A stretch of 9,673 nt of DNA, from contig CAZKTU010000250.1 of assembly GCA_964555675.1 (NCBI GenBank), forward strand, positions 1 through 9,673, given 5' to 3'. Below are positions 1 through 6,367 of the stretch, one piece after another. Position 1 is the first letter of the stretch. Every line of letters starts with the position of its first letter. The notes beneath the pieces are model-generated. The model did not search any database and had not been told where the DNA came from. It worked only from the letters and a program-made list of their open reading frames with translations. This DNA comes from CAIWXH01 sp964555675. Its GTDB lineage: Bacteria; Chloroflexota; Chloroflexia; Chloroflexales; Chloroflexaceae. A program made the position numbers and the translations under genes.

Positions 1-97
1 CCCATGTGTGCGCCCCACCGCGCTCACCCGCACCCATGTGTGCGCCCCACCGCGCCCCACCCGCACCCATGTGTGCGCCCCACCGCGCCCACCCGCA
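1..97. repeat. Three tandem copies of a 32-33 bp GC-rich repeat
   Basis: Units start at 1, 33 and 66 (lengths 32, 33, 32). Each begins CCCATGTGTGCGCCCCACC and ends ACCCGCA, with small differences in the middle (GCGCTC, GCGCCCC, GCGCCC). The array touches the left edge, so the true copy number is unknown. Unit lengths are not multiples of three and the array lies downstream of the protease stop codon, so I read it as non-coding. The junction of adjacent units holds a short stem (CGCAC/GTGCG, loop CCATGT). A 23-nt exact inverted copy of the unit junction lies at 6368-6390, which marks this as a dispersed element. The following bases, 98-125, hold nothing I recognise. Confidence 0.9.
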
Positions 98-125
98 CCC
101 CAGCAAGACGCCAGATCGTACTGTC

Positions 126-1271
126 CTAGCGCCGCCTGCTCAGCTGGACCTGCACGAAGACGGCCATGTCGCGCCGGCTGAGCAGGCCGACCAGCAGCTC
201 GCCCTCGGTGACGGGCATCAGGCCGTCGGGATCGTCCTTGAGGGCGTAGAGGGCGTCGAGGGCGGTGGTATGGGGGGCGAGGGAGGGCACCTGCTCGGCG
301 GGGGTCATAGCCTGCTCGACGCGCAGGGTTGTCCACTGGCCCGTGGTGAAGCGCCTGAGGTTGCGCAGGGTCATCATGCCGACCAGGCGCTGATCGTCGC
401 CGAGGGGCTCGACCACGGCGAAGCCGGTCTCGGACTGGCCGAGCACATAGCGAGCCACAAACTGCTCGAGGGTCAGCTCGCTGCTGACCGTGCGCAGGCG
501 GCGCTGCATCAGGTCGCCGACGCTCACGCCGCGCAGGGCCATCTGGATCTGCAGCTGCCTGTAGCTGGCGCTGGCTGTGCGGTAGAGGAAGAGCCCGATC
601 AGGGCGCCCCAGACCGCCACCAGGGGTTCGCGCACGGCCACAGCCAGGGCCAGGGCGCCGAGGCCGAGCAGCCAGCCGCAGGCGCGCCCGACCTGAGTGG
701 TCACCCTGGTCGCGGGCAGCAGGTCGTCGTTGAGGAACCAGAGGGTCGCTCGCAGCACGCGGCCCCCGTCCATGGGGTAGCCGGGCAGCAGGTTGAAGAG
801 GGCCATGATCAGATTCGCCGCCCCGAGGTGCACGGCCAGGGCGGCGACGGGGCCGGAGGGGGGGCCGCCGCCCTGAGCCCACCAGACCAGGGCGGCCGCC
901 GCGGCGATCAGCAGGCTGACGGCGGGGCCGGCCACGGCGATGGCCAGCTCGGCCGTGGGGCTGGGCGACTCGGCGTCGACCTCGGCCACGCCGCCGAAGG
1001 CGAAGAGAGTGATGCTATGGACGGGCACGCGCATACGACGGGCCACGAGGGCGTGGCCCAACTCGTGGAGGAGCACGGAGATGCCGACCAGGGCCGCCAT
1101 CAGGGCCGCGAGGGCCAGGTCGACGCCGCATGGCCTACCGCCGGCGCAGGCGTAGCGGGCATAGACCGGGCGCAGCACCGTGGCCAGCAGGGCGAAGATC
1201 ACCAGCCAGCTCCAGTGGAGCCTGATGGGGATCGCGGCGACGCGCCCGATGGTGAGGGCCTGGTTGAACAT
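126..1271 (-). CDS. Site-2 protease family (M50) membrane metalloprotease with C-terminal CBS pair
   Basis: A 381-residue integral membrane protein. The zinc site HELGH lies at residues 69-73 inside a hydrophobic segment, and the third ligand motif NLLPGYPMDGG is at 160-170 (Asp168). This is the complete catalytic signature of site-2 proteases, which cut substrates within the membrane. Hydrophobic stretches lie near 15-35, 52-78, 108-131, 142-163, 196-213 and 216-230. No PDZ domain is visible. Two CBS-like modules follow (about 251-310 and 318-375; AMTP at 321-324), as in the archaeal and SpoIVFB-like branch, where CBS domains sense adenine nucleotides. The ATG at 1271 has only a weak GGGC-type ribosome site, but the N-terminus is typical of the family. 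It lies 63 bp downstream of the phosphorylase gene on the same strand and may share its transcript. Its substrate is unknown; the family call is firm. Confidence 0.93.
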   Translation of the reverse strand: MFNQALTIGRVAAIPIRLHWSWLVIFALLATVLRPVYARYACAGGRPCGVDLALAALMAALVGISVLLHELGHALVARRMRVPVHSITLFAFGGVAEVDAESPSPTAELAIAVAGPAVSLLIAAAAALVWWAQGGGPPSGPVAALAVHLGAANLIMALFNLLPGYPMDGGRVLRATLWFLNDDLLPATRVTTQVGRACGWLLGLGALALAVAVREPLVAVWGALIGLFLYRTASASYRQLQIQMALRGVSVGDLMQRRLRTVSSELTLEQFVARYVLGQSETGFAVVEPLGDDQRLVGMMTLRNLRRFTTGQWTTLRVEQAMTPAEQVPSLAPHTTALDALYALKDDPDGLMPVTEGELLVGLLSRRDMAVFVQVQLSRRR

Positions 1272-1281
1272 GAGCTGCCCG

Positions 1282-1311
1282 CCCCCCTCTCCCGCCAGGG
1301 GGAGAGGGGGG
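1282..1311. repeat. 12-bp perfect hairpin between phosphorylase and protease genes
   Basis: CCCCCCTCTCCC (1282-1293) pairs perfectly with GGGAGAGGGGGG (1300-1311) across the 6-base loop GCCAGG. No U-tract follows on either strand, so this is not a standard intrinsic terminator. It resembles REP-type palindromes common between bacterial genes. It lies in the 63-bp gap and could protect or attenuate the phosphorylase mRNA relative to the protease gene. Confidence 0.75.
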
Positions 1312-1328
1312 GAAGAGGGGGTAGGGGG
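1298..1328 (+). other. G-quadruplex motif in the phosphorylase-protease gap
   Basis: Four plus-strand G-tracts of at least five bases (1298-1302, 1306-1312, 1317-1321, 1324-1328) are separated by spacers of 3, 4 and 2 bases (AGA, AAGA, TA). This satisfies the usual intrastrand quadruplex pattern. The plus strand is the template for both flanking genes, so folding would be expected to affect transcription rather than the RNA. The motif shares its first two tracts with the adjacent hairpin, so the two structures exclude each other. Confidence 0.6.
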
Positions 1329-1334
1329 AGCGCC

Positions 1335-3482
1335 CTACTTCGCCACGTTCGGGTGGCCGGCGGCCGGCAGGTACAGCTCGGCGACATAGTCGGCGAGCAT
1401 GCGGCGCATGCTGAAGGCGGGGGCCACGGTGGCAATCGCCTCTTTGCAGATCTGCAGCCAGGCCGTGGGCACGCCGGCGGCGTCGCGGGCGTCGTAGAAG
1501 CGCGGCGCCACCTCGTGCTCGAGCAGGTGGTAGAGCGACTGGGCGTCGTTCCAATCCTGCTCGTCCTGGTTCGAGTACTCGCGCTCTTCGCCGATCGCCC
1601 AGCCGTTCTTGCCGTTGTAGGCCTCGGGCCACCAGCCGTCGAGGATCGAGCAGTTGGGCGCGCCGTTGAGGCTGGCCTTCATACCGCTGGTGCCGCTGGC
1701 CTCGTAGGGGCGGCGCGGGTTATTGAGCCAGACGTCGACGCCCTGGGTCATGGCCCGACCGACGGCCATATCGTACTCCTCGAGGAAGACGATCCGGCCG
1801 GCGAGGCCGGGCTGGCGGGCCAGCTGGTAGACATTCTGGATAAAGTGCTTGCCCGGATCGTCCTTCGGGTGGGCCTTGCCGGCGAAGATGATCTGGATGG
1901 GCTTATCGGGCCGGTTGAGCAGATACTTCAGGCGCTCGACATCCTTGAAGATCAGGGTGGCCCGCTTGTAGGTGGCGAAGCGGCGGGCGAAGCCCAGGGT
2001 CAGGATGCCCTCTTCGAGGACGGGCCAGATCGGGGCCTGCTGGTTCTGGTGGCGGTAGTGGGCGGCGAGGCGCGCGCGGGCGAAGGCGACCAGCTGGGCC
2101 TTCAGCTTCTGGCGGGTGGTCCAGAGCACATCATCGGGGATCTGGTAGACCTTCTTCCAGACCTTCGGATCGTCGAGGTTATCCTCCCAGGTCTTGCCCA
2201 GGTAGGCGTCGAACAGCTCGCGCAGCTCGGGGGCGAGCCAGGTGGCCGTGTGGACGCCATTGGTGATCGAGCCGATCGGCACCTCGTCCTGCTCTTTGCC
2301 GGGGTACATCCACTGCCACATACCGCGGGCGACATGGCCGTGGAGCTTGCTGACCCCGTTGTGGTGGTCCGAGAGGCGCAGGGCCAGGGTGGTCATGGCG
2401 AAGGTCGGGCCCCACTGCTGCTCCTGGAGGGCGATGCTCATGAACTCATCGCGGGTCAGGTTGAGCTGGGGCCAGTAGCTCCAGAAGAACTTCTCGATCA
2501 TCGGCAGGGGGAAGGCGTCGTTGCCGGCGGGGACGGGCGTGTGGGTGGTGAACACGCACTGGGTCTTCACCTGGGCCATAGCCTGGTCGAAGGTGAGGCC
2601 CTGGGTCACCAGCTCGCGGCAGAGCTCGAGCACGAGGAAGGCCGAGTGGCCCTCGTTCATGTGCCAGACCGTGGGCTTATAGCCGAGGCGGCGCAAGGCG
2701 CGCACGCCGCCGATGCCCAGCACCAGCTCTTGCGAGATGCGCATCTCCTGGTCGCCGCCATAGAGGCGGGCCGAGAGCTCGCGGTCTTGGGGGCTGTTGG
2801 GGTGGATATCGGTGTCCATGAGCAGCAGCTCGACGCGGCCCACGCGGAACTTATAGACCTTGGCGTAGATCGTGCGGCCGGGCAGCTCGACCTCGACCAC
2901 CACCTCGTGGCCCTCAGGGTCGAGGGCGGGGATGGCCGGCACATCGGCGAAATTGATCTTGTTATACTCGGCGAACTGCCAGCCGCTCGGGTCGAGGCGC
3001 TGGCGGAAGTAGCCCTGCGGATAGATGAAGCCCACAGCCACGAAGGGCAGGGCCATATCCGAGGCTTCCTTCACATGGTCGCCGGAGAGGATGCCGAGGC
3101 CGCCGGAGTAGATCGGCAGCGACTCGTGCAGGCCGAACTCGGCGCTGAAGTAGGCGATCTGCACGTCCTTGGCGTCGGCGTGGTGCTTGACGAACCAGGT
3201 CTTCTTGGCGCCCATATACGCGTCGAAACCCTTGAGCACTGCGTCGTAGCTCTTGAGGTAGCCTGGGCTGGCCGCTGCTTCCTCGAGCTTGCGCTGCCGT
3301 ACGTCGCGGAGAAAGTCGACCGGGTTGTGGTAGTCGAGCTCCCACAGATCCGGGTCAATCTGCCGGTAGAGCTCCTGGGCCTCGGGGTGCCAGGTCCACC
3401 AGAGATTGTAGGCGATCTCGCGAAGTCGGCCGATGCGCTCGGGGATAGGGGTGAACAGGATCTCGTGTTCCAGCCGGACCAT
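1335..3482 (-). CDS. glgP: Alpha-glucan phosphorylase (GT35, short DUF3417-type)
   Basis: A 715-residue cytosolic PLP enzyme that releases glucose-1-phosphate from alpha-1,4-glucan ends using phosphate. The N-terminal DUF3417-like region (about 10-120) includes IAYNLWWTWHPEAQELY (23-39). The catalytic domain shows SAEFGLHESLPIYSGGLG (113-130), HMNEGHSAF (274-282), THTPVPAGND (313-322), FARRFATYKRA (498-508), FAGKAHPKDDPGK (533-545) and the PLP motif GTSGMKASLNG (597-607), where Lys602 should carry the cofactor. The length fits the short bacterial/archaeal branch (TIGR02094 type), below the roughly 800-850 residues of the E. coli/animal type. The frame stays open upstream to 3635, but I chose the ATG at 3482: GAGGAG lies 5 bases before it, and MVRLEHEILFTPIPERI is the usual start. 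It is divergent from the LacI-transporter operon, suggesting malto-oligosaccharide or glycogen use. Confidence 0.96.
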   Translation of the reverse strand: MVRLEHEILFTPIPERIGRLREIAYNLWWTWHPEAQELYRQIDPDLWELDYHNPVDFLRDVRQRKLEEAAASPGYLKSYDAVLKGFDAYMGAKKTWFVKHHADAKDVQIAYFSAEFGLHESLPIYSGGLGILSGDHVKEASDMALPFVAVGFIYPQGYFRQRLDPSGWQFAEYNKINFADVPAIPALDPEGHEVVVEVELPGRTIYAKVYKFRVGRVELLLMDTDIHPNSPQDRELSARLYGGDQEMRISQELVLGIGGVRALRRLGYKPTVWHMNEGHSAFLVLELCRELVTQGLTFDQAMAQVKTQCVFTTHTPVPAGNDAFPLPMIEKFFWSYWPQLNLTRDEFMSIALQEQQWGPTFAMTTLALRLSDHHNGVSKLHGHVARGMWQWMYPGKEQDEVPIGSITNGVHTATWLAPELRELFDAYLGKTWEDNLDDPKVWKKVYQIPDDVLWTTRQKLKAQLVAFARARLAAHYRHQNQQAPIWPVLEEGILTLGFARRFATYKRATLIFKDVERLKYLLNRPDKPIQIIFAGKAHPKDDPGKHFIQNVYQLARQPGLAGRIVFLEEYDMAVGRAMTQGVDVWLNNPRRPYEASGTSGMKASLNGAPNCSILDGWWPEAYNGKNGWAIGEEREYSNQDEQDWNDAQSLYHLLEHEVAPRFYDARDAAGVPTAWLQICKEAIATVAPAFSMRRMLADYVAELYLPAAGHPNVAK

Positions 3483-3487
3483 GTGCG

Positions 3488-3493
3488 CTCCTC
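3488..3493 (-). promoter_or_regulatory. Ribosome binding site of the phosphorylase gene
   Basis: On the minus strand GAGGAG sits 5 bases before the ATG at 3482. It decides the start and rules out the longer 766-residue open frame beginning at 3635, whose extra 51 residues resemble no phosphorylase N-terminus and would overlap the control region. Confidence 0.85.
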
Positions 3494-3562
3494 GTTTGGA
3501 AGGATGCCAGTCTGCAATCAGCTCACTGTGGGTGACGGACACAGACCGCGCCGCCGCAGAGC

Positions 3563-3592
3563 ATTGTACATGAAAACAGGCACGAGGAAAAC
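3563..3592 (-). promoter_or_regulatory. Tentative phosphorylase promoter
   Basis: On the minus strand TACAAT (plus 3563-3568) is a good -10 match, but the bases 16-18 upstream (TTTTCC region) are a poor -35. Transcription would start near 3556, giving a leader of about 75 bases. It is the best minus-strand candidate in the region, and the operator-like palindrome 3586-3601 would overlap its -35. The call is weak. Confidence 0.3.
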
Positions 3593-3601
3593 ACGGTTTC
3601 C
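3586..3601. promoter_or_regulatory. LacI-type operator candidate (phosphorylase side)
   Basis: GGAAAACACGGTTTCC is an imperfect 16-bp palindrome with outer arms GGAAA/TTTCC. Its left arm matches the GGAAA of the operator at 3661, and six of its eight base pairs are complementary. It overlaps the expected -35 zone of the tentative phosphorylase promoter and lies about 28 bp before the -35 of the plus-strand promoter. Confidence 0.45.
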
Positions 3602-3628
3602 TGCGCCGGGCCGACAAAGATGAAGATA

Positions 3629-3657
3629 TTGACAAACGATTACGGGCGGTGTATACT
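3629..3657 (+). promoter_or_regulatory. Sigma70-type promoter of the LacI-transporter operon
   Basis: TTGACA (3629-3634) is a perfect -35. It is followed by a 17-bp spacer and TATACT (3652-3657), a 5 of 6 match to the -10. The expected start is about 3664, leaving a leader of roughly 125 bases before the LacI ATG. The start falls inside the operator-like sequence 3661-3674, the classic arrangement for repression by steric block. Confidence 0.85.
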
Positions 3658-3660
3658 TTC

Positions 3661-3674
3661 GGAAACCGCTTTAC
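3661..3674. promoter_or_regulatory. LacI-type operator at the transcription start
   Basis: GGAAACCGCTTTAC is a near-palindrome centred on CG; five of seven pairs are complementary. It fits the general LacI/CcpA operator form with AAA and TTT arms around a central CpG. It covers the predicted start of the promoter at 3629-3657. The core GAAAC..GCTTTAC recurs at 3722-3733 with one fewer central base. Confidence 0.65.
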
Positions 3675-3720
3675 TATATTCCTGATCCGGCTGAAAAGCG
3701 TCGCGCCGCCCTACTTGGGG

Positions 3721-3734
3721 TGAAACGCTTTACA
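3721..3734. promoter_or_regulatory. Second LacI-type operator candidate in the leader
   Basis: TGAAACGCTTTACA repeats the arms of the 3661 site (GAAAC and GCTTTAC) 60 bp downstream, within the transcribed leader. Five of seven pairs are complementary. Paired sites at this distance would allow looping or a roadblock by the repressor, but the one-base spacing difference makes equal affinity uncertain. Confidence 0.5.
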
Positions 3735-3789
3735 GATCATACTCTCGTGCAGCCCAATGCTGGGCCGGCCCACTGACGGGTAACCCTGA

Positions 3790-4818
3790 ATGCCGACGAT
3801 CGACGAGATTGCCAGGCTCGCGCGCGTTTCGCCCGCGACCGTCTCGAAAGTGCTAAACAACCGCCCCTACGTCAGCACAGCGACGCGGGCGCGGGTTGAG
3901 CGCGTGATTGCCGAGACGGGCTTTGTGCCGAGCCAGTGGGCCCGGCTGCTGAGCCAGCGCCGCTCGTTTATCCTGGGGCTGCTCATCCCATACACCTCCG
4001 ACCAGCTCTTCGCCGACCCGCACCTGCTCGAGATTATGCGCGGGATCGAGGCGGCGGCGAACCACCACGAGTACAACCTGCTGCTCTCGACCGCCCGAGC
4101 CCCCGTCGAGGCGGCCAGCGCGGCGACGCGCCTGTTGCGCAGCGATGTGATCGACGGGGCGGTGGTGGTCGAGACGCTCGACCTGCAGGCCTTCGCCGAG
4201 ACTCTGGGCAGCCACCCGGCGCCCTGGGTGGTGATCGGCTACGCCCCGAGCGGGGCCGTGCCGGCCGTCCACGCCGACGACTACGGCGGGTCGCTCGCCG
4301 CCACCCGTCATCTGGTCGCCCGGGGCCACAGGCGGATCGGGGTGATCAGCAGCATGCCTCGGCCCTACGCCCTCGAAGAGCGCCTACGCGGCATCTGCGA
4401 CGGACTGGCCGAGGTCGGTCTGACCCTCGACGAGACGCTGATCGCCACGGGCGACTTCTCGACTCAGAGCGGCGAGGCCGGCGGCCACGCCCTGCTCGAC
4501 CGCCCTGCGCCGCCGACGGCGATCTTCGCGCTGAATGACCGTATGGCGATCGGGGTCGTGCGGGCGGCCTGGGCTCGTGGGCTCAGCGTACCTGGCGACC
4601 TGTCGGTGATCGGCTTCGACGATATCGGCCTGGCCAACTTGCTCACGCCGCCCCTCACCACCGTGCGTCAACCCGGCTACAAGCTCGGCGAGACGGCCGC
4701 CGAGGCGCTTTTCGATCTCCTCGGCGGCATCAAGGGCCCGGCGCCCAGTGTCATCCCGACAGAGCTGATCGTCCGCGGCACCGTCAGCGCGCCGCGGGCC
4801 CCGAAAGGGGGTGGTTGA
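3790..4818 (+). CDS. LacI-family transcriptional repressor
   Basis: A 342-residue regulator of normal family length. The helix-turn-helix is at residues 3-26 (TIDEIARLARVSPATVSKVL). A hinge helix ending in WARLL (50-54) follows, corresponding to the AR.L hinge that inserts a leucine at the central CpG of operators. From residue 61 on is a periplasmic-binding-protein-like effector domain, with ARGHRRIGVI (177-186), IFALNDRMAIGV (245-256) and DLSVIGFDDI (270-279) at the expected places. The ATG at 3790 begins the standard N-terminus; no clear Shine-Dalgarno precedes it, which would keep repressor levels low. It is first in an operon with a sugar-binding protein and two permeases, so it likely senses the imported sugar or a derivative. 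The operators upstream imply autoregulation. The effector is unknown. Confidence 0.95.
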   Translation: MPTIDEIARLARVSPATVSKVLNNRPYVSTATRARVERVIAETGFVPSQWARLLSQRRSFILGLLIPYTSDQLFADPHLLEIMRGIEAAANHHEYNLLLSTARAPVEAASAATRLLRSDVIDGAVVVETLDLQAFAETLGSHPAPWVVIGYAPSGAVPAVHADDYGGSLAATRHLVARGHRRIGVISSMPRPYALEERLRGICDGLAEVGLTLDETLIATGDFSTQSGEAGGHALLDRPAPPTAIFALNDRMAIGVVRAAWARGLSVPGDLSVIGFDDIGLANLLTPPLTTVRQPGYKLGETAAEALFDLLGGIKGPAPSVIPTELIVRGTVSAPRAPKGGG

Positions 4819-4848
4819 GGCACCTACCGGCGCCCAACGACGGGACTT

Positions 4849-4879
4849 TTTCGCATCGATGCCGTAGTTAGCGAAAGGA
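4849..4879 (+). promoter_or_regulatory. Inverted repeat touching the binding-protein ribosome site
   Basis: The 64-bp gap after the LacI stop contains TTTCGC (4849-4854) and its complement GCGAAA (4871-4876), with a perfect 10-bp palindrome GCATCGATGC (4853-4862) inside. The right arm overlaps the Shine-Dalgarno AAAGGA (4874-4879). A fold here could partly hide the ribosome site of the binding-protein gene. With only six pairs and a 16-base loop, its effect is uncertain. Confidence 0.35.
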
Positions 4880-4882
4880 CAC

Positions 4883-6343
4883 ATGCTCATGCAGCGCATG
4901 CAGCGCAGGTTCTCCTGGATCAGCCTGATCGCGATCCTGACCGTAGCCCTCGCGGCCTGTGGCGGTGCCCCGCCCGGAGCCGCCCCGACCGCCGCCTCGG
5001 TCGCTCAGACGACCGTGGCCAACGTGGCCCCGACCGTCGCCGCCGCCGCCACCGCGGTGGCCAACGTGGCCCCGACCGTCGCCGCCGTCGCCACCAATGT
5101 CGCGCCCGCCGCGACTGAGGCCCCCGCCGCCGAGGGCGTCGCCCTCCGCTGGCGCACCCGCCCCGACAACCAGGCCGAGATCGACGTCTACCAGACGATC
5201 TCGGACGATCTGGACGGCCAGCTCGAGAATATCGCCCTGACCTACGAGCCGGGCGGCTCTGAGGGCGCCTCGTACCAGGACGTGCTGCGCACCGAGCTGT
5301 CGGCCGGCACCGCCCCCGACGTCTTCTGGATCCCCGGCACCGACATCGCCGACTTCGCGACCCGCGGCCTCATCCTCGACATGCGCGAGCTGGCCAGCGC
5401 CGACGCCGAGTACAGCGACGACGACTTCTACCCCGGCCCGATGTTCCACCTGACCTTCAACCCCGAGAGCGGCAACAGCGGCGAGGCCCTCTGGGGTCTG
5501 CCCCGCGACGTCTCGACCTTCGCGCTGTACATCAACAACGACCTGATCGAGCAGGCCGGCGCCGAGGACCCGCGCGAGCTGGCCAAGAACGGCGAGTGGA
5601 CCTGGGACAAGTTCCTCGAGGTCGCCGTGGCCGTCAACAACCTCGGCGGCGACGTCAAGGGCTTCGGCATGAACGCCTGGTGGGCCAACCCCGGCCTGTT
5701 CATCAACTCGGCCGGCGGCGGCTTCTTCAACGAAGACCGCACCGCCTGCGCCCTCGACAGCGACGAGTCGGTGGCCGGCATGGAGTTCGCCTCGCGGCTC
5801 TATAACGAGTTCGACGTGGCGGTGCCCTACGGCGAGGACACCGAGCCGCCCTACCTGGCCGGCAACGTCGGCATGTTCCTGAACGGCCGCTGGGCCACCC
5901 CCGGCACCCGCGCCGGCGCTCAGTTCGACTGGGACGTGGTCGAGGTCCCCCAGGGCCCCGGCGGCGCCCGCAGCTGGCTCTTCTGGGGCGCCTACGTGGT
6001 GAACGCTAACACCGAGCACCCCGAGGAGGCCTGGCAGCTCGTCCGCGCCCTGACCACCGCCGAGACCCAGGGCAAGATCGCGGCGCTCGGCGCCAACATC
6101 CCCTCGCGCGTCTCGGACGAGGCGATCGACGCCTTCCTGACCTTCAGCCCGCCCGCCAACAACGCCGCCTTCATCAACAACCTGAAGAACGACCCGGCGG
6201 TCGAGGGCCCCCTGTGGGCCGGCTCGTGGCCCGAGTTTGACGCCGCCACCGGCGCCAAGTTCACCGCGCTGCTCAACGGCGATCTGAGCCTTGACGAGTA
6301 TAAGGCCAGCGTCTGCGAAGAGGCCAGCCAGGCCTTCAACTAG
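4883..6343 (+). CDS. Sugar ABC transporter substrate-binding lipoprotein (CUT1 / family 1)
   Basis: A 486-residue secreted lipoprotein. A basic N-terminus and hydrophobic stretch (11-25) end in the lipobox LAAC, so Cys26 should be lipidated. Residues 27-85 form an Ala/Val/Thr/Pro linker with a 14-residue internal repeat. The binding domain follows (about 86-486) with the family-1 hallmarks LRTELSAGTAPDVFWI (135-150), WGLPRDVSTFALYINND (204-220) and FLNGRW (332-337). It captures sugar outside the membrane and delivers it to the two permeases downstream. AAAGGA at 4874-4879 lies 3 bases from the first ATG but 9 bases from Met3 (4889), so 4889 may be the true start. Codons are strongly biased to C at position three, suggesting high expression. 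The substrate is inferred as malto-oligosaccharide because of the phosphorylase neighbour; other sugars are possible. Confidence 0.94.
   Translation: MLMQRMQRRFSWISLIAILTVALAACGGAPPGAAPTAASVAQTTVANVAPTVAAAATAVANVAPTVAAVATNVAPAATEAPAAEGVALRWRTRPDNQAEIDVYQTISDDLDGQLENIALTYEPGGSEGASYQDVLRTELSAGTAPDVFWIPGTDIADFATRGLILDMRELASADAEYSDDDFYPGPMFHLTFNPESGNSGEALWGLPRDVSTFALYINNDLIEQAGAEDPRELAKNGEWTWDKFLEVAVAVNNLGGDVKGFGMNAWWANPGLFINSAGGGFFNEDRTACALDSDESVAGMEFASRLYNEFDVAVPYGEDTEPPYLAGNVGMFLNGRWATPGTRAGAQFDWDVVEVPQGPGGARSWLFWGAYVVNANTEHPEEAWQLVRALTTAETQGKIAALGANIPSRVSDEAIDAFLTFSPPANNAAFINNLKNDPAVEGPLWAGSWPEFDAATGAKFTALLNGDLSLDEYKASVCEEASQAFN
5015..5086 (+). repeat. Exact 30-bp direct repeat in the lipoprotein linker
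   Basis: The 30 bases at 5015-5044 recur identically at 5057-5086, a 42-bp period that keeps the frame. They encode VANVAPTVAA at residues 45-54 and 59-68, and a degenerate third unit (TNVAPA) follows at 71-76. This is the flexible tether between the lipid anchor and the sugar-binding domain. Identity at the DNA level suggests recent slippage or duplication. Confidence 0.9.
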
Positions 6344-6367
6344 TACGCTGTCCGAGCTACGCTGCGG

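Larger units (their letters stand above)
3483..3789. other. Divergent intergenic control region
   Basis: These 307 bp separate the phosphorylase (minus) and LacI (plus) genes and hold no credible gene. The region is AT-richer than its surroundings around 3560-3680. Positions 3494-3560 show nothing recognisable beyond leader sequence. The middle (3563-3674) carries promoter and operator candidates listed separately. From 3675 to 3789 lies the LacI leader, with a third operator-like site (3721-3734), a small stem (GCCCA 3752-3756 with TGGGC 3761-3765) and the palindrome GGGCCGGCCC (3762-3771). Confidence 0.8.

Noticed and set aside
1..97. CRISPR array
   Set aside because: The units are directly adjacent, with no unique spacers between repeats and no cas genes in the window.
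1282..1311. Intrinsic terminator of the phosphorylase gene
   Set aside because: The stem is strong, but the minus-strand sequence after it is GC-rich with no U-run.
1331..1340. CGCCCTACTT shared with 3707-3716, and a similar CGCCCTAC near 6389
   Set aside because: Ten bases or fewer in a GC-rich window are expected by chance, one copy overlaps the phosphorylase stop codon, and no larger shared context is seen.
6..3623. A 1205-codon plus-strand open frame spanning the left third of the window
   Set aside because: It runs antisense to the protease and phosphorylase, both of which carry complete catalytic motifs. Its product is Gly/Ala/His/Glu-rich with no domain, as expected when the reverse complement of GC-biased codons avoids stops. 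It also reads through the tandem repeat.
3483..3635. 51-residue N-terminal extension of the phosphorylase
   Set aside because: GAGGAG precedes the ATG at 3482, the family begins there, and the extension would overlap the operator at 3586-3601.
3762..3771. GGGCCGGCCC palindrome as an operator
   Set aside because: Short all-GC palindromes are frequent at this base composition, and it does not resemble the other operator candidates.
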